A stretch of 64,000 nt of DNA from Ianthella basta. Taxonomy: Eukaryota > Porifera > Demospongiae > Verongiida > Ianthellidae. Positions 11,331 through 23,284 of this stretch are shown here, piece after piece. The position numbers were made by a program, and so were the translations under genes. The notes beneath the pieces are model-generated. The model did not search any database. It was not told the origin of the DNA and worked only from the letters and a program-made list of their open reading frames with translations. Numbering within the stretch: position 1 is the first letter of the stretch; every line of letters begins with the position of its first letter. The stretch is taken from assembly GCA_964019415.1 (NCBI GenBank), contig OZ025885.1, forward strand, positions 5,507,444 through 5,571,443, read 5' to 3'.

Positions 11331-12191
11331 CTATGCAATGAGCTTATACTGCAGTACATCAATATGCAAACATGTGTGCTAATATATATCTAGGATCAAC
11401 AGTATGTAGCTGCGTATAGCAGTACTTGATTTGCTCTCACTACTGCTACTTTCACTGCAGGAGTGCCCATGCTCACTTTGACAGGCTTACCTGCTCTTGG
11501 GAATCAAGCACAGGCTGAATACATAACCATATCCATAATGGCATAGGCTTGAGATCTTTGCATGTGTGCAATCACTGGATTTAATTCTGTTATATCCGCT
11601 CATTGTTGTGCTATCATATAATAATTATATTACCCACAAAGATTAGTATTTAGCCTATAGCTTGAATGATAATTATATATTGAGCTAATTCAAGAGGGTA
11701 CAGGGTGGGGGTTCAAGGGTCTTAGCTGCCATTGGAAGAGTACAAGTTGTTACACAGTGGAAGCCATATACAGTATAACAGATAGGTAGTGATAATCTAT
11801 AGCATTGTACTGATGAATACAGAACCATACTTCTGTCTTTAGAGAATCATTATGTATGTTCTTGGTTTTTAGTTAAAGCTTTAATTTGCATGCATGACAA
11901 TGTATATACACAGCTTGGACAGCATGCAAAATCTACTGAACCATATGTGACAAATGAAAGTTGTCATTTCACAGATTAAACAAGATTTAACAGACAATCG
12001 ATCAAATGACAAGTTTTTAATGACTGTGACAAATACCATTCACAAATGACAGATACAATCTCAATGAGCTATACAGGTGCACATAGCTACTGTTTAATGA
12101 GATGGTACGGAAAGTAATGAAGCTTAAGTTAGTCTGGGAGCTACATATAACATTATAGTCACAACTCTATACACACCACATTGCACCAACT
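11331..12191. other. Intergenic, no gene seen
   Basis: No coding region is recognisable. Bases 11938-12060 repeat the words 'aaatgaca' and 'acaaatgac' several times. The 3' UTR of the minus-strand gene at 12192 probably lies at the right end. Confidence 0.4.
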
Positions 12192-12824
12192 CTATAGTTC
12201 CTCATGTTGGCCACATGGTTTGGTATCATCTTCTCTGCATTGCTTTGAATTTTCTGGCACACAATAGACTTCTACATCGTAGTTATCTCGCAGATAGTTT
12301 CTGTTCTCACAGTTAATTGAGCGGGTCATATGCCTGTTAACCATATTTGTTGAATAAGCAACAATGAACTGCCTGGACCTGTCTGGATAAAGCTCTTGTC
12401 GCTTATCGGCAATAACATCAGTACAGTAAGGACATGGAGTTCCTCTGGTGTAAAGAAGAACAGCAGGAGGTTCTACACCAAATTTCATTATGTAATTATT
12501 TATCAGAGTCTGGAGGTGGCTGAGCAGTTGTGTCTCTGTGTGTTGTCCAAAGCGGGTCCGAGATACAGCATAGTTGGTGCCTACAGCAACGTCTGCATTG
12601 TATCGATTGCGCATCACTTCCTTTTCATTAGGGTCTAAGACAACATTGTGATCAGCAGGCAGAACCATTAGAACACCGTACTGGCGCTCATCATTTCTTG
12701 GAAAGTTAGAAAACCTCATTGCTAATCCTACCACAATGTCGGATATCTGTGCTTGAGTGTACTGAGCATCCGCAGTGTTGGAAATTAGTGATATTAGCAG
12801 CAGCAGCCATGGACATCTGTTCAT
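12192..12824 (-). CDS. Secreted deaminase-like protein (copy D)
   Basis: Complete 210-residue protein from the ATG at 12824, which directly follows a strong acceptor (CTGCAG|GAGAGAATG). Signal peptide: residues 1-20 (MNRCPWLLLLISLISNTADA). Landmarks: YGVLMVLP (49-56), NYAVSRT, H95-T-E97, LLYTRGTPCPYCT with C131 and C134, STNMVNRHM, NCENRNYLR and QCREDDTKPC. The zinc site is complete. This is one of the most compact members and a good reference for the family. By motif it belongs to the zinc-dependent deaminase superfamily; assignment to the AID/APOBEC-like branch rather than to bacterial-type deaminases is plausible but not proven from sequence alone. Confidence 0.87.
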   Translation of the reverse strand: MNRCPWLLLLISLISNTADAQYTQAQISDIVVGLAMRFSNFPRNDERQYGVLMVLPADHNVVLDPNEKEVMRNRYNADVAVGTNYAVSRTRFGQHTETQLLSHLQTLINNYIMKFGVEPPAVLLYTRGTPCPYCTDVIADKRQELYPDRSRQFIVAYSTNMVNRHMTRSINCENRNYLRDNYDVEVYCVPENSKQCREDDTKPCGQHEEL

Positions 12825-13600
12825 TCTCTCCTGCAGTGGTAGACAAGGAAGTCTTCATAGAAAAAACTTCTGGTTACCAAGTGCATAAAGCTTTCCAAAT
12901 AGTGAAACTATTCAAACTGTATGAACTAATTTGTTTAACAGTGAACAAGCACAAAACAGCTAGAAATATCAGGATTACATAGCTGGTGTAAGATATATAA
13001 GATTTGTGAAAGTTGAAGATCATCAGAGCCATATATTCTGAAGTTATACTTCCAATAGAGGCTGGATCTGAATTGATTCCAGTTCTCAAATCTACACATG
13101 GGTCTTAAACTATCAGTTCGACAGTGGAGATAATGGTGTAATCCATCACAATGTGACTCGGGGAAAAGGGCATCACTGAGGTCCATATTGCATTGCAAAT
13201 GTGGTGATCTCTCACAACGGTAGCACTCAGATCAACACGCACCTCTAGAAAGACAGTGTGTAAATATCGATGGGTATATATTCATAGTACCTCACATTTA
13301 GCATGCCCATCCAATGTAGGAATCAAGGTAATGAGAAGGTATTTTCAGTACAAATATTTATAGAATCGAAGCCAGACTTAAATAGAGGCTCAGTCAAAAT
13401 TAATGCCTGGAAGGGAATTGTAGCCCATGCAGGCTTGTATTTGAACAAATACTTGCAGTACAGTGTGTATCTACAGGGTGATTATGATGAATTTTGGTCT
13501 AACACCAGACAGGTTGAAGGTAAGCTTTATTTCTCTGTATAACATAGTCATGAATTAGGCTAAAGTTAAAGAAGAGCTGTAGGAAGATTTGGCTCTAAAT
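12825..13600. other. Upstream region of copy D, no other gene supported
   Basis: Contains the acceptor and presumed 5' UTR intron of copy D. Two open frames (minus 12874-13198, plus 13303-13542) have no recognisable domains and no convincing splice partners, so they are not called. Confidence 0.4.
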
Positions 13601-13619
13601 ACCACACTACATTAAAATG

Positions 13620-13862
13620 TTTGGCCGGGTTGGAGTCACTAGCTACTTTACTGTGTGTTGTCAAAACTGGCTTCAGGATTAAGCGTATTATAGTTGTTGT
13701 CTGACTCTCTGGGTTGAACACTGCATGGTGATCAGCTAGTAGGACCATTAGAACGGCATGCCTAAGTGATTTTATGTGAACGAGGTGGGACATGTACAGT
13801 TATGAAACCATTAGCTACTAATCCCATCACAATGGTGAATCTCCCCATTGCTTAGGCAAGGC
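13620..13862 (-). pseudogene. Decayed deaminase fragment related to copy D
   Basis: The minus strand gives IVMGLVANGF and then HAVLMVLLADHHAVFNPE, matching IVVGLAMRF and YGVLMVLPADHNVVLDP of copy D. Further on, in another frame, F*QHTVK* corresponds to FGQHTETQ, so the catalytic Glu is Val and stops are present. No PCxxC part remains. Confidence 0.75.
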
Positions 13863-15545
13863 AACTAGCTTGTGATCGTTCTCACATACGTACAGAGTAA
13901 GATAACAGTAAGTGAAGCTAAGTTATAGTTCCGAACACACGCAATGCATTGGCCAGGAATTACCTAAACAGCTAGCTAGCAAGGCGCCACATGTATGGCT
14001 TCAAAGCTCGCCCTAACCCGCTGCGTGAGTTCCTTTTGAGACTCACCAGTTTAAAGTAACAATGGACTATTCAAGACACCCAATTCTTCGTTGTAGAAAC
14101 GGCTTAAAACCACCATTTAACTAAACTGATGACGAATACCGTTAACCTTTAACTAGACACGTGCACCCTTATGTTTATGCAAATTGGCACACCCTCAAAT
14201 CACTCAGCTGGCTTGCGTAACGGTGGGTCATCTCGCTAAAGGTCGTCGGTTAGTCGGCCGTAACGTACTCGTGTCTCTGTCATTGGTGTATACAAGTATC
14301 TTGCTTCTCTGCCAGCAGACGTAACTACAGGCTCCTTCACGGCAGGAACGCTAGGATTTCTGACGACGACAGATCGCTAGCTAGCTAGATGACCAGTTCT
14401 GTGTCGCAGAATGGAACGACGATCGAAGATACATCGCTGTCAACAATAGCAATCGATTTCAATACCATTAGATGAAAACTAAATATCAGTAATTATATTC
14501 TAGCTATATAGTTAGCTACTTATCAAAGGAATGGCATGTTGAACATAGAAATGTCGGAAATTCAGTAATATTAACAATTGACACACTTTTGTCTATATGG
14601 ATACATCACTTACCCCTTTATATCAGTCACTGGTATGTCACTGAGGGTGAAAATCAAATGCTAGCAATGAAGGTAAACATACACACAGTAGTTACGCTGG
14701 CGCCACACAGTGTGATGTCATCTGCCCTTTAGTGCATATAGTGTTCTAGACACCTTGTCGTGGATACAGTTGATGTGGGAGTCCATGCATGGATGCTCAC
14801 CCACATAAAGCTATGCATGTACTCCTGGAAGCTTGAAATATGACATTGCAGTCAGTGACCATTGTGAAATAGATTAAGAGTAGAAGGAGTCTGCTATGAG
14901 CATGACGTTAGGTCACACTTAAATTCATAGTCATACTGATATTCATGAATTTAATTTAGAACCCATACAACTGTTTCATGTGGTGTGCACAGGAGCATTA
15001 ATTGCTTATAAATCATGCTCTCCGGATATCTAAGGGACACAATGATACAATATACCATAAATTATGTGGGACTGTATATTGTTGCTATTTCTTATATAAC
15101 ATGCAAATGCAAATGTCATACAGGACTGTATAAGAGCTAGAGGTTAGCTATATAAACAGAGCTGTAAATGGAGCTCCGACAAGGATGGTTGTTAGGTTGA
15201 GTATTGGCATAATTAATGGGTGGATGGGACATTATACGTTTAGACTTTATTGTATTTAGGAGTCTGCTAGCCAGGAAGATATTCATGAAAGTGCCTCGTT
15301 CAGGTTTGATCGGATCATGTCCACATCACTTCCTATTATAGTTAGTGAGGGTAGAGTGTGGAGGCTTAGAGCTCACTTCTCCTCTACACTCATCGTCATT
15401 AGTTATAGCTTGGACTAAAATACTCTATACTAGCAATCCTTGGTTGGTGCATAAAAATTATGACATCCCAACTGAATGATCATGAATTTGGTGTGCATGT
15501 GTGTGTGTGTGTATGTATGTGTGCGTTTGTGTACATGTGAGTGTG

Positions 15546-15626
<81 letters not shown>

Positions 15627-16155
15627 CTTGCATGTGTGCTTGTGCACTTATTCATAGTGGACTCCTGCAATTATGCATACTATAATACATAGTCCACAAT
15701 GCATATGATGACGCTGATCCTATTGGCTAGTAATTACATGCGATCAAAAGTGGTGTAGGTCACTCCATCTCCACACATGCTGATCGAGACATGCGCCATA
15801 TATGGAAACACAGTATGTAACAAGAATGCCTTTAACATAATATAGCTTACACTGATTGATGCAAGCCATATGCATGCATGTATTCCACTTTGTTTACACA
15901 CTCAGAACCTTATTATAACTAAGCAATACAAACACAAATACAAAGTAGTTGTAACAAGAATGAGCAAATAAATGGGAGTACGTTAAATTGAAGAGTTTTC
16001 ACTATTATAATAACTGTCTCAAATGAAAGTTACTCAATAATTTTAATGATCACCAATGACCCTATATGCATATTTATGAACACAGACATTGTTAATTAAT
16101 TGTTTAATGAGGTACGTATTTGATCCAGAGTTGAGGTTGGTGCCAAGTGCCATCA
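13863..16155. other. Long intergenic region without a supported gene
   Basis: Bases 13980-14470 are richer in C, G and CpG than their surroundings (gtcgtcggttagtcggccg and similar) and could be an old insertion or a promoter-like segment. A (GT)n run occupies 15497-15625. I see no frame with family features. Confidence 0.45.
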
Positions 16156-16899
16156 TCAGGCAGCAACACTTGAATGTGCCCATGGACTAGCTGTAGTATA
16201 GCGCTGGTCATGCTGGTCACACGGTACTTGAAAATCATCTTCCATGCACTGACTCTGTCCAGCACTTGCATCATATTGTTCCCTCAGGCATATTACCTGA
16301 ACCTGTGCTTCCCTCATATGGTTTCTGTTCTCACAGTTACCACTGGGAGTCATGTACCTGTTTTGCATGTTTACTGAATAGACAACAACAAACTGATCCA
16401 CCCTGCCCTGGAACTGTTCTCTTGCTGCAATTATGGCATTAGTACAGTCACCACATGGCGTTCCTCTGGTGTAAAGGAGAATACTAGGAAGGCCATTCGG
16501 TCGCACAAGTCGGTTTAACTTATCAAGCATCCCACCCAGTAACGTTTGATCTAGAAGCCGAGTTTCTGTGTGTTGCCCATCAGCAACTCTAGCTATGGCA
16601 TAGTTTATGCCTACGAGAACATTGCCTCCATTTCGTTTGAGATGATCATTAAATGTAATATAGTCACCTCTAGCATCACGCCTCCCTGGAAATGGTATTA
16701 GCCATATACGATCTGGGTTAGCGTGAGTCCGTTTATTGGGTGGAAGCAGCACCAGGACACCGTACTGCCATCCCGGTTGTGCAAATCTCCACATCGGCAT
16801 TGCAAGCTGCAACACAAGTTGATTAATCTCATGAACATCATAGATTCCTTCAACACTTGTAGAGGTTAGTGCCACCACAGCCAGTATCCAAAGCCACAT
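16156..16899 (-). CDS. Secreted deaminase-like protein (copy F)
   Basis: Complete 247-residue protein; the ATG at 16899 follows the acceptor CTTGTAG|GAGAGAATG. Signal peptide 1-18 (MWLWILAVVALTSTSVEG). Landmarks: YGVLVLLPPNKRT, an insert LIPFPGRRDARGDY that copies C and D lack, NYAIARV, H110-T-E112, LLYTRGTPCGDCT with C149 and C152, NCENRNHMR and QCMEDD...PC. Zinc site complete. It is closest to the genes at 19928 and 23285, and the three form a subfamily of repeated gene-plus-flank units. A noncoding exon is inferred near 17009-17035, with donor GTAAGTAA and a TATA-like TATATA at 17063-17068. Confidence 0.87.
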   Translation of the reverse strand: MWLWILAVVALTSTSVEGIYDVHEINQLVLQLAMPMWRFAQPGWQYGVLVLLPPNKRTHANPDRIWLIPFPGRRDARGDYITFNDHLKRNGGNVLVGINYAIARVADGQHTETRLLDQTLLGGMLDKLNRLVRPNGLPSILLYTRGTPCGDCTNAIIAAREQFQGRVDQFVVVYSVNMQNRYMTPSGNCENRNHMREAQVQVICLREQYDASAGQSQCMEDDFQVPCDQHDQRYTTASPWAHSSVAA

Positions 16900-17456
16900 T
16901 CTCTCCTACAAGTGAATTAATGCATACGTGGAAGCATAAAAAATGGATATTGTCATATATATATATATATATATATATACTGGTTTAATTCTTAACGGTG
17001 ATTACTTACTTAAATTGGTCTTGTCTGCGAACTTACCTATATAGATTCTGCCCTGTATCCAGTATATAATCCTGTGTCAGAATGGAGAGGTAACCAGTAC
17101 AATGCAACACAGCTAAACAGGAATTTGAGCAAGTCTGCAATGTTGACTGGACATGTACTAAATATATTGGCAGTTCTTTCCTGCTATAAAATATGATTGT
17201 ATAGTAATTACTGAATAGCCTTCCAGAATAGCTATTTATGGGTCATTGTACAATGCATATGGTAGTGGGAAGTATAGGGCATAATTCAATTGCAATTGTC
17301 AATGACATGCATGACACATGTAATAGCAAGTGTTGTGCAATTTATGCAACGGTCATGTATGTAATGTTTATGGGAGTGTGCAAGAATCTACTGAAGCACA
17401 TGTGCTTAACGCTCAACCATCCCTCCCTAATGAACACATATATACACATGCTCTTG

Positions 17457-17460
<4 letters not shown>

Positions 17461-17525
<65 letters not shown>
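17461..17525. repeat. (CA)n microsatellite
   Basis: Uninterrupted CA run of about 65 bp inside a segment inverted relative to the corresponding place in the unit at 21060-21200. Confidence 0.95.
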
Positions 17526-17531
<6 letters not shown>

Positions 17532-17961
17532 TGCATAATTCATCAAAATACACAAACATGTATACACATACACACAGAATTGGCACAGCTGAAAGCCTTC
17601 ATACCATCTCGACATATCTAGCTATACTTTCATCCCTTAGTACTGCCTGCACGGCCATTAGAAGGCTCTTTCTTTCTTCCTTGTCAGCACCTGTCATGGA
17701 TGCTATATAGATTTAGCGCACCATGCATGCTCTCTTCACTAGACAGAAATAATTAACTGACCGTTGTTAGCTACGTATATACATACTGTGTACACTTTGT
17801 CATGGGTCATCAAATGTCCCTTTTCTTGGCCTGCAGCATCTATCCACACTGATGTTATATCATCATTTTCTTCAAAGAACAAACAAAAAGGGATTATTGG
17901 CAGTGTAGAAAACTGTAACAAGCAATGTTAGCTCAACTAATGCCATGCCTTGTCCCTGCAA

Positions 17962-18043
17962 CGATGTAAAGGCAGTGGACATTGACCACAGAGGAGAGAG
18001 GGCGCCCTTACTCCTTTGTGGTGGATGTTACTGCTCTTACATA
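17962..18043 (+). other. Inverted repeat (hairpin-forming)
   Basis: Arms start ATGTAAAGGCAGTGGACAT and end ATGTTACTGCTCTTACAT, with a short loop near GGGCGCCC. It corresponds to the better-paired hairpin at 21593-21670 in the next gene unit. The stem here has more mismatches and one bulge. Confidence 0.5.
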
Positions 18044-18837
18044 TGGCATGGGTATATAGTCTATATAACCATGGTTACTTGTTGTGTAATAATGGGAGTC
18101 AGTGTGCATAATTATGTACAATGTACATAGCTACTATACAGCGCAGATAAGGTCTTTGGCACATGTATATACAGCTATTAATGTCTTTCAAGTGTGCATT
18201 AAGTGCATTGTATTCCATTCAAACATACAGGTGTTTATTCAGTGGTTTTGCTCAACATTCAGTAATTTGGACTTCCCTGCATTCAGTTTACAAATGCTAA
18301 TTTTTTACGGCAAGAGCCTCAATATTCCTATTCACTATTCAAACCAACAGTGTTGACATGCTGTACTAGCTTTGTGTGCTCCAAGCCACTAGCACATGCA
18401 TTCAGTCCCATCATGTACTAGGGATGCTAGAGCTGGATAGGTGTGCACATACGCATACATCAATGCTTCATATTGGTATCAGTTTGGAAATATCTCTCGA
18501 ACGTCTGTACAGAAACACAAGCTTTCAGCTGTCTGCTTTAATTTGGTACATTTTATATCTCATCTGTATGCTTCTGTACATGTGTGTCCATCTACTGTAG
18601 ATTACATAGATATAGGGTTTCCACACATGCATATATACAGCTTTTGAAGTAATGCATAACCAAAATTAAAGATGATAAGAGTTTACTTGGAATCTTATAC
18701 AAGCCATCTAAGTACATAGCTACCCAGGACACAGCTAAGCCTGATGGTATGTATGTTGTGTACAGTGGGAGGACCTTCTCAAACTAAGCATGTCATTTGT
18801 GCATTTTAATTGTACCATTAGGTACTTTGTGTTTCAG

Positions 18838-19045
18838 GGGATGCCGTATTCCCCAGTGAAGTTCACTGGGGCACCAGATGCCCAATGTTTGCAGGGGATG
18901 CCGTATTCCCCGGTGAAGTTCACTGGGGCACCAGATGCCCCAATGTTTGCAGGGGATGCAGCATTCCCCGGTGAAATTCACTGGGGCACCAGAAGCCCAA
19001 TGTTTGCAGGGGATGGGCACCAGATGCCCAATGTTTGCAGGAGAT
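18838..19045. repeat. Tandem repeat, about 57-bp unit, 3.6 copies
   Basis: Units read GGGGATGCCGTATTCCCCAG, then a GTTCACTGGGGCACCAGATG block, then CCCAATGTTTGCA. Within a unit, CCCCAGTGAA and TTCACTGGGG form a short palindrome. Confidence 0.9.
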
Positions 19046-19119
19046 GCCGTACGTGGAGGTGAAGACCAAGTGTACATTTACTCACTACTTGGTATTATTA
19101 CTGTATGTATAAATGTGAT

Positions 19120-19308
19120 ACAGTAAAAACTGTCTAAGATAGCCACCTCAGAGCCAGTTCTAACTGATTTTAATAGAGAGGTGGCAGTTCTATATACAGA
19201 GGTAGATTGTACTGTTTTAGTGCTATTTGAGGCCAGTACATGAGACGGACTGTTTTAGAGAGGTAGCTGCCTAACACAGTGGCCCTCTTAGACAGGTTCC
19301 ACTGTATT
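19120..19308. repeat. Foldback repeat element
   Basis: The left end reads TACAGTAAAAACTGTCTAAG. The right end, in reverse complement, reads TACAGTGGAACCTGTCTAAG. This gives terminal inverted copies around a GC-richer middle. A relative lies at 28107-28294, and half of the same sequence forms the 86-bp array at 60499-61415. Confidence 0.6.
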
Positions 19309-19927
19309 AATGTTAGTGCCAGCCCTACATGTGTTATACATACTCCACAATTAATGCATATGATGACCTTAACCCTATTAGCTAGCATTAATTATGTAAT
19401 CCAAAGTGGTGTATGTATGTATATATGCATGTACCTCCCTTATCCATGCATGCAGACATTCACATCTAGACATATGCACACACCTGCCGTATGCAAGCAC
19501 ATGTTGTAAAAAGAGTATTGTTCACATAATAGCCTACACTGATGGATGCCAGCCATATGCAAGCATTTCAAAATGTTTACACACTGCATTTAATACAAAA
19601 ACTATATTAAATTAACAGTCAAAGCAAAAGTAGCTGTATACTAATAAGAAAGTGTAAAAATAGTGGGAATTAATGAAGAGTGTAAACTATAACTGTCTGA
19701 AATTGTAAGTTTCTACCCAGTTATGTAACCTACACACACTTCAGAAAAAACAAATTTCAAACTTGAAAAGTGTGACACATAAATCAAATCTAATCATTGT
19801 TCAATTAAGGGTCACTGATGGCCTGAATATATATTATGCCTATATGTGAACACATACATTGTTAAGTATATAATGGTTTTGTGAAGTACACATACGATCC
19901 TGAGGTGCATTTGGTTGAGTGCCATCA

Positions 19928-20683
19928 TCAGGCAACAACATTTGAACGTATCCATGGATTAGGTGTAGTGTAGCGCTGGACATGCTCCTCACATGGTACA
20001 CTATCGTCCTCAATGCACTGATTCTGCACATGTCCAGCACTTGCATCATACTGTTCCCTCAGACATGTTACCTGAATATTCCTGGCCCTCATACGGTTTC
20101 TGTTCCCACAGTTACTTGTGGGGGTCATTCGGCTATGGCGTGATTGCATGTTTGTGGAATAGACAACAAAGAACTGATCCACCCTCCCATGAAATTGTTG
20201 TCTTGCTGCAATAATGGCATTGGTGCAGCCACCACATGGCGTTCCCCTGGTGTATAGGAGAATGCTAGGCAGGCCACTCGGATGCACTAATCTATATAAT
20301 TTATTCAGCATCCCATTCAGGAACTGGTAGTCTAGAAGCTGTGTTTCCGCGTGTTGTCTATTATTAACTCTAGCTATGGCATAGTTTATGCCTTCAAGAA
20401 GGTTGCCTCCATTTTGTTTCATATGATCATCAAAGGTAACATAATCACCTCTGGCATCGCGGTCCCCTGGAGATGGTATTAGCCATATACGATCTGGGTT
20501 AACATGTGTCCGCTTATTAGGTGGAAGCAGCACCAAGACAGCATACTGCCATCCTACTGGTCGTGCAAATCTCCACATTGGCATTACTTTCTGTATCACG
20601 ATTTGATTAATCTCATGAACATCATAGATTCCTTTCACACTTGTAGAGGTTAGTGCCACCACAGCCAGTATCCAAAGCCACAT
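19928..20683 (-). CDS. Secreted deaminase-like protein (copy G)
   Basis: Complete 251-residue protein from the ATG at 20683; ten upstream in-frame codons are unlikely to be used because the signal peptide begins at MWLWILAVVALTSTSVKG. Landmarks: YAVLVLLPPNKRT, LIPSPGDRDARGDY, NYAIARV, H111-A-E113, LLYTRGTPCGGCT with C150 and C153, NCGNRNRMR and QCIEDDSVPC. Zinc site complete. It is very similar to copy F. The acceptor before the ATG differs: TTG replaces the CAG seen in the paralogues, leaving a nearby AG in GAAG|AGAATG, so splicing may shift or fail. A TATATATA lies at 20852-20859. Confidence 0.87.
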   Translation of the reverse strand: MWLWILAVVALTSTSVKGIYDVHEINQIVIQKVMPMWRFARPVGWQYAVLVLLPPNKRTHVNPDRIWLIPSPGDRDARGDYVTFDDHMKQNGGNLLEGINYAIARVNNRQHAETQLLDYQFLNGMLNKLYRLVHPSGLPSILLYTRGTPCGGCTNAIIAARQQFHGRVDQFFVVYSTNMQSRHSRMTPTSNCGNRNRMRARNIQVTCLREQYDASAGHVQNQCIEDDSVPCEEHVQRYTTPNPWIRSNVVA

Positions 20684-21592
20684 TCTCTTCAACAAGGGCA
20701 CTCTGTGAAGCATAAAATTTATGGAATGTTTAAAATCTGGTTTACATACAATTATACACTTAAATTTGTCTTGCTGTGCTAGTACATGTGCTCCTCAACT
20801 CACATGAATCTGCTCTGTAACCAATTTGTAAACCTGCTTCTGAACAGGAAGTATATATAACCAGTATAATATACAGTTAGGCAATAGTTGGATCAAGTCT
20901 GTAGTGTTGATTGCACAAAATATATATTGGCTACTCTTTTCCTACTAACGAAACATGTATTATTGAATAGCTTTTCAGAATTGCTATTTATGGGTCATTT
21001 GTACAATGGTAGTGGGAAGTATATATGGGGCATAATAATTTATATGCACATGTACTATAGCTTGGATGTGTGGAGATGGTATGAATGCTTTCACCTGTGC
21101 CCATTCTGTGTGTATGTGTGGTTGCATGTGTATTTGTAAATAGTGTGGAGTGCGTGTATGCACGAACATGTTTGTGTGCTCCTGCAGATTCTTGCACACT
21201 CCCATAACTTGACCGTGTAAACAATTAATGCACAGCACTTGTTACAGTCATCTCTCAGTACTGCCTATACATCACCTTTATATACCAATCTGACCAGTAA
21301 AATCTTTGTTCCTCCCTTCTAAACACCATGACAGCTTCTGTAATACACCTGTAGATATATGGAGCACCACATGCAGCTTCTCTCTTCACTAACTTTTAAC
21401 TGACGGTTATGCTACATACTGTATGTGTAACTTTGTGTCAAATGTACTCTCTCTGGGCTTGCAACATCCACCCACACCGATGTTATATTGTAGATTTCGT
21501 CAAAGAATTGATGAAGGTTAGCTTTTGGCACAGTAGAAAGGTGCAACAAGCATTCATAGTTAGACTAACCCCACGCTTTGTCCTCTCTAAGG

Positions 21593-21670
21593 ATGTAAGG
21601 GCAGTGGGCATCCACCACAGAGGTGTGAGAGTGCTCACATCTCTGTGGTGGAAGTCCACTGCTCTTACAT
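21593..21670 (+). other. Near-perfect 78-nt hairpin, pre-miRNA-like
   Basis: The arms are ATGTAAGGGCAGTGGGCATC and on, pairing with a right arm that ends GTCCACTGCTCTTACAT. All 37 arm positions pair except one A-A mismatch, and the loop is about 4 nt. Three pairs are G-U if the plus strand is transcribed, and would be A-C mismatches on the minus strand. A weaker counterpart is at 17962-18043. It could be a small-RNA precursor or just a palindromic mobile element. Confidence 0.45.
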
Positions 21671-21714
21671 AAGACATGGGGTAATCTAACCACTGTTACC
21701 CGATATATATACAT

Positions 21715-22060
21715 ATGTTAAAGTGGTCAGTGTGCACATACATGCAATGGTACAGACATACTCCATTCAAGCACACATTGTGCTTATTCAGTGGATTTTG
21801 CTCATTCAGTGAGTCGGAACATTCTTGTATTCTATTCACAAAAATGAATGCTAATTTTTATGGGCAACATGCAGCCACAATGTTCCCATTCACCATTCAG
21901 TCCAACAGTGTGGTCATGCACCAGTATACTTGTGTGTGCTTCAGCCATTCAGTGAAATTTGTATTGTTCATGTGCATGCAATGGATGCTGAAGTAGGAAA
22001 AATGCATACATAGTACTTGTAATAGTAATGTATAAATACCATAATAATGTTAGTGTTAAA
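21715..22060. repeat. Dispersed 'CATTCAGT' repeat, copy 1
   Basis: About 345 bp matching 22520-22885. More distant relatives lie at 18225-18360, 25240-25560 and 34060-34380. It is recognisable by repeated CATTCAGT words and by CCATTCACCATTCAGTCCAA. No coding content. Confidence 0.8.
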
Positions 22061-22334
22061 TCAGACACATGTATGAGCTGTCAATTGCAAAAGAATCTCT
22101 TTCACTCTGAGCAAGTGACTCATGTACCTACATGCATGAGAGAACGTGCAGAATCGCAGTTGCGAGCTGTGATAGGACAGCTCAGCACACAGCACAGCAT
22201 ATTACTGTTATTAATCTGCCATTAACCAGTAATGTGCGACTGAATTAAAACAATGTTGCAAACTAAGCATAATTTGTGATGATGTGTTATTCTTATAATT
22301 TCCATTAAAAACAAATGAATATTAGAAATATCGT

Positions 22335-22419
22335 TCAAAAGATATCTTGAGTACACTCTGTAATAGTCTTTTAGCATTTGTGGCGGGAGACTAAAAAGTT
22401 TAGAGTCTTGTATCAACAA
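22335..22419 (-). pseudogene. Small deaminase relic
   Basis: The minus-strand frame gives LFSLPPQMLKDYYRVYSRYL, matching LLRLLPEMLNGYYREYSRYP just after the HTE motif of the gene at 38578-39255. Similarity covers only about 85 bp, with no HxE or PCxxC. Confidence 0.65.
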
Positions 22420-22519
22420 GTGTATGTATAATTTATGGTTATAATTAAAGTTATAATATAGTTTTTATGTATGTGGGCAACATACATGAAGCAATAATAT
22501 TATATAATAATATTATATA

Positions 22520-22885
22520 TGCCCTTTATACACATGTTAAGGTGGTCAGTGTGTACTTGTTATACGTACATACAATGGCACAGACATACTCCATTCAAGC
22601 ACACATGTGCTCATTCAGTGGTTATTGCTCATTCAGTGAAGCGGAACATCCTTGTATTTCTATTTACAAAAATGAATGCTAATTTCTACAGCAACATGCA
22701 GCCATGTTCCCATTCACCATTCAGTCCAACAGTGTGGTCATGCACCAGCATAGTTGTGTGTGCTTCAGCCATTCAGTACAATTTGTATTGTTCATGTGCA
22801 TGCAATGAATGCTGAAGTTGGAAAAGTGCATACATAGTACTTGTAATAGTACTGTATAAATATATACCGTAATAATGTTAGTGTT
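22520..22885. repeat. Dispersed 'CATTCAGT' repeat, copy 2
   Basis: Direct copy of 21715-22060 with scattered substitutions. The deaminase relic at 22335-22419 lies between the two copies. Confidence 0.8.
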
Positions 22886-23284
22886 AATTCAGACACATCA
22901 TTGTACCATCCATGCATTTCACATTGCTTACATACTGCAATTACCTCAAGAACTTATCATTATTAAATAATACAAAAAAAGTAGTAACAGGAATGAAATA
23001 ATGAATGGAAGTTAAAGTATGAAAGGTAATGAAACTGTCTGAATGGTATATATGTTGCATATGCACACACTCTATGAAAAGCAGTTATTCAAATTCAAAA
23101 GTTTAATCAACTCATTTTTGTGCATTGGACACTAATGACCTATACGTACATATGAGCAAACATTGGTTAAGCTCGGTATACAAGATAAAATCTTGAGGTA
23201 TTATTCATCCTGATTTTGAAATGTATGCATTTATGATTCCTGTACTTACACCAAGTGCATTTGGTTGACTAACGCTTGGCAACA

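Noticed and set aside
12874..13198. Two overlapping minus-strand frames upstream of copy D
   Set aside because: No recognisable domain, no clear splice sites, and no counterpart upstream of other deaminase copies.
13303..13542. 79-codon plus-strand frame
   Set aside because: No family features and no duplicate in the window; could be chance.
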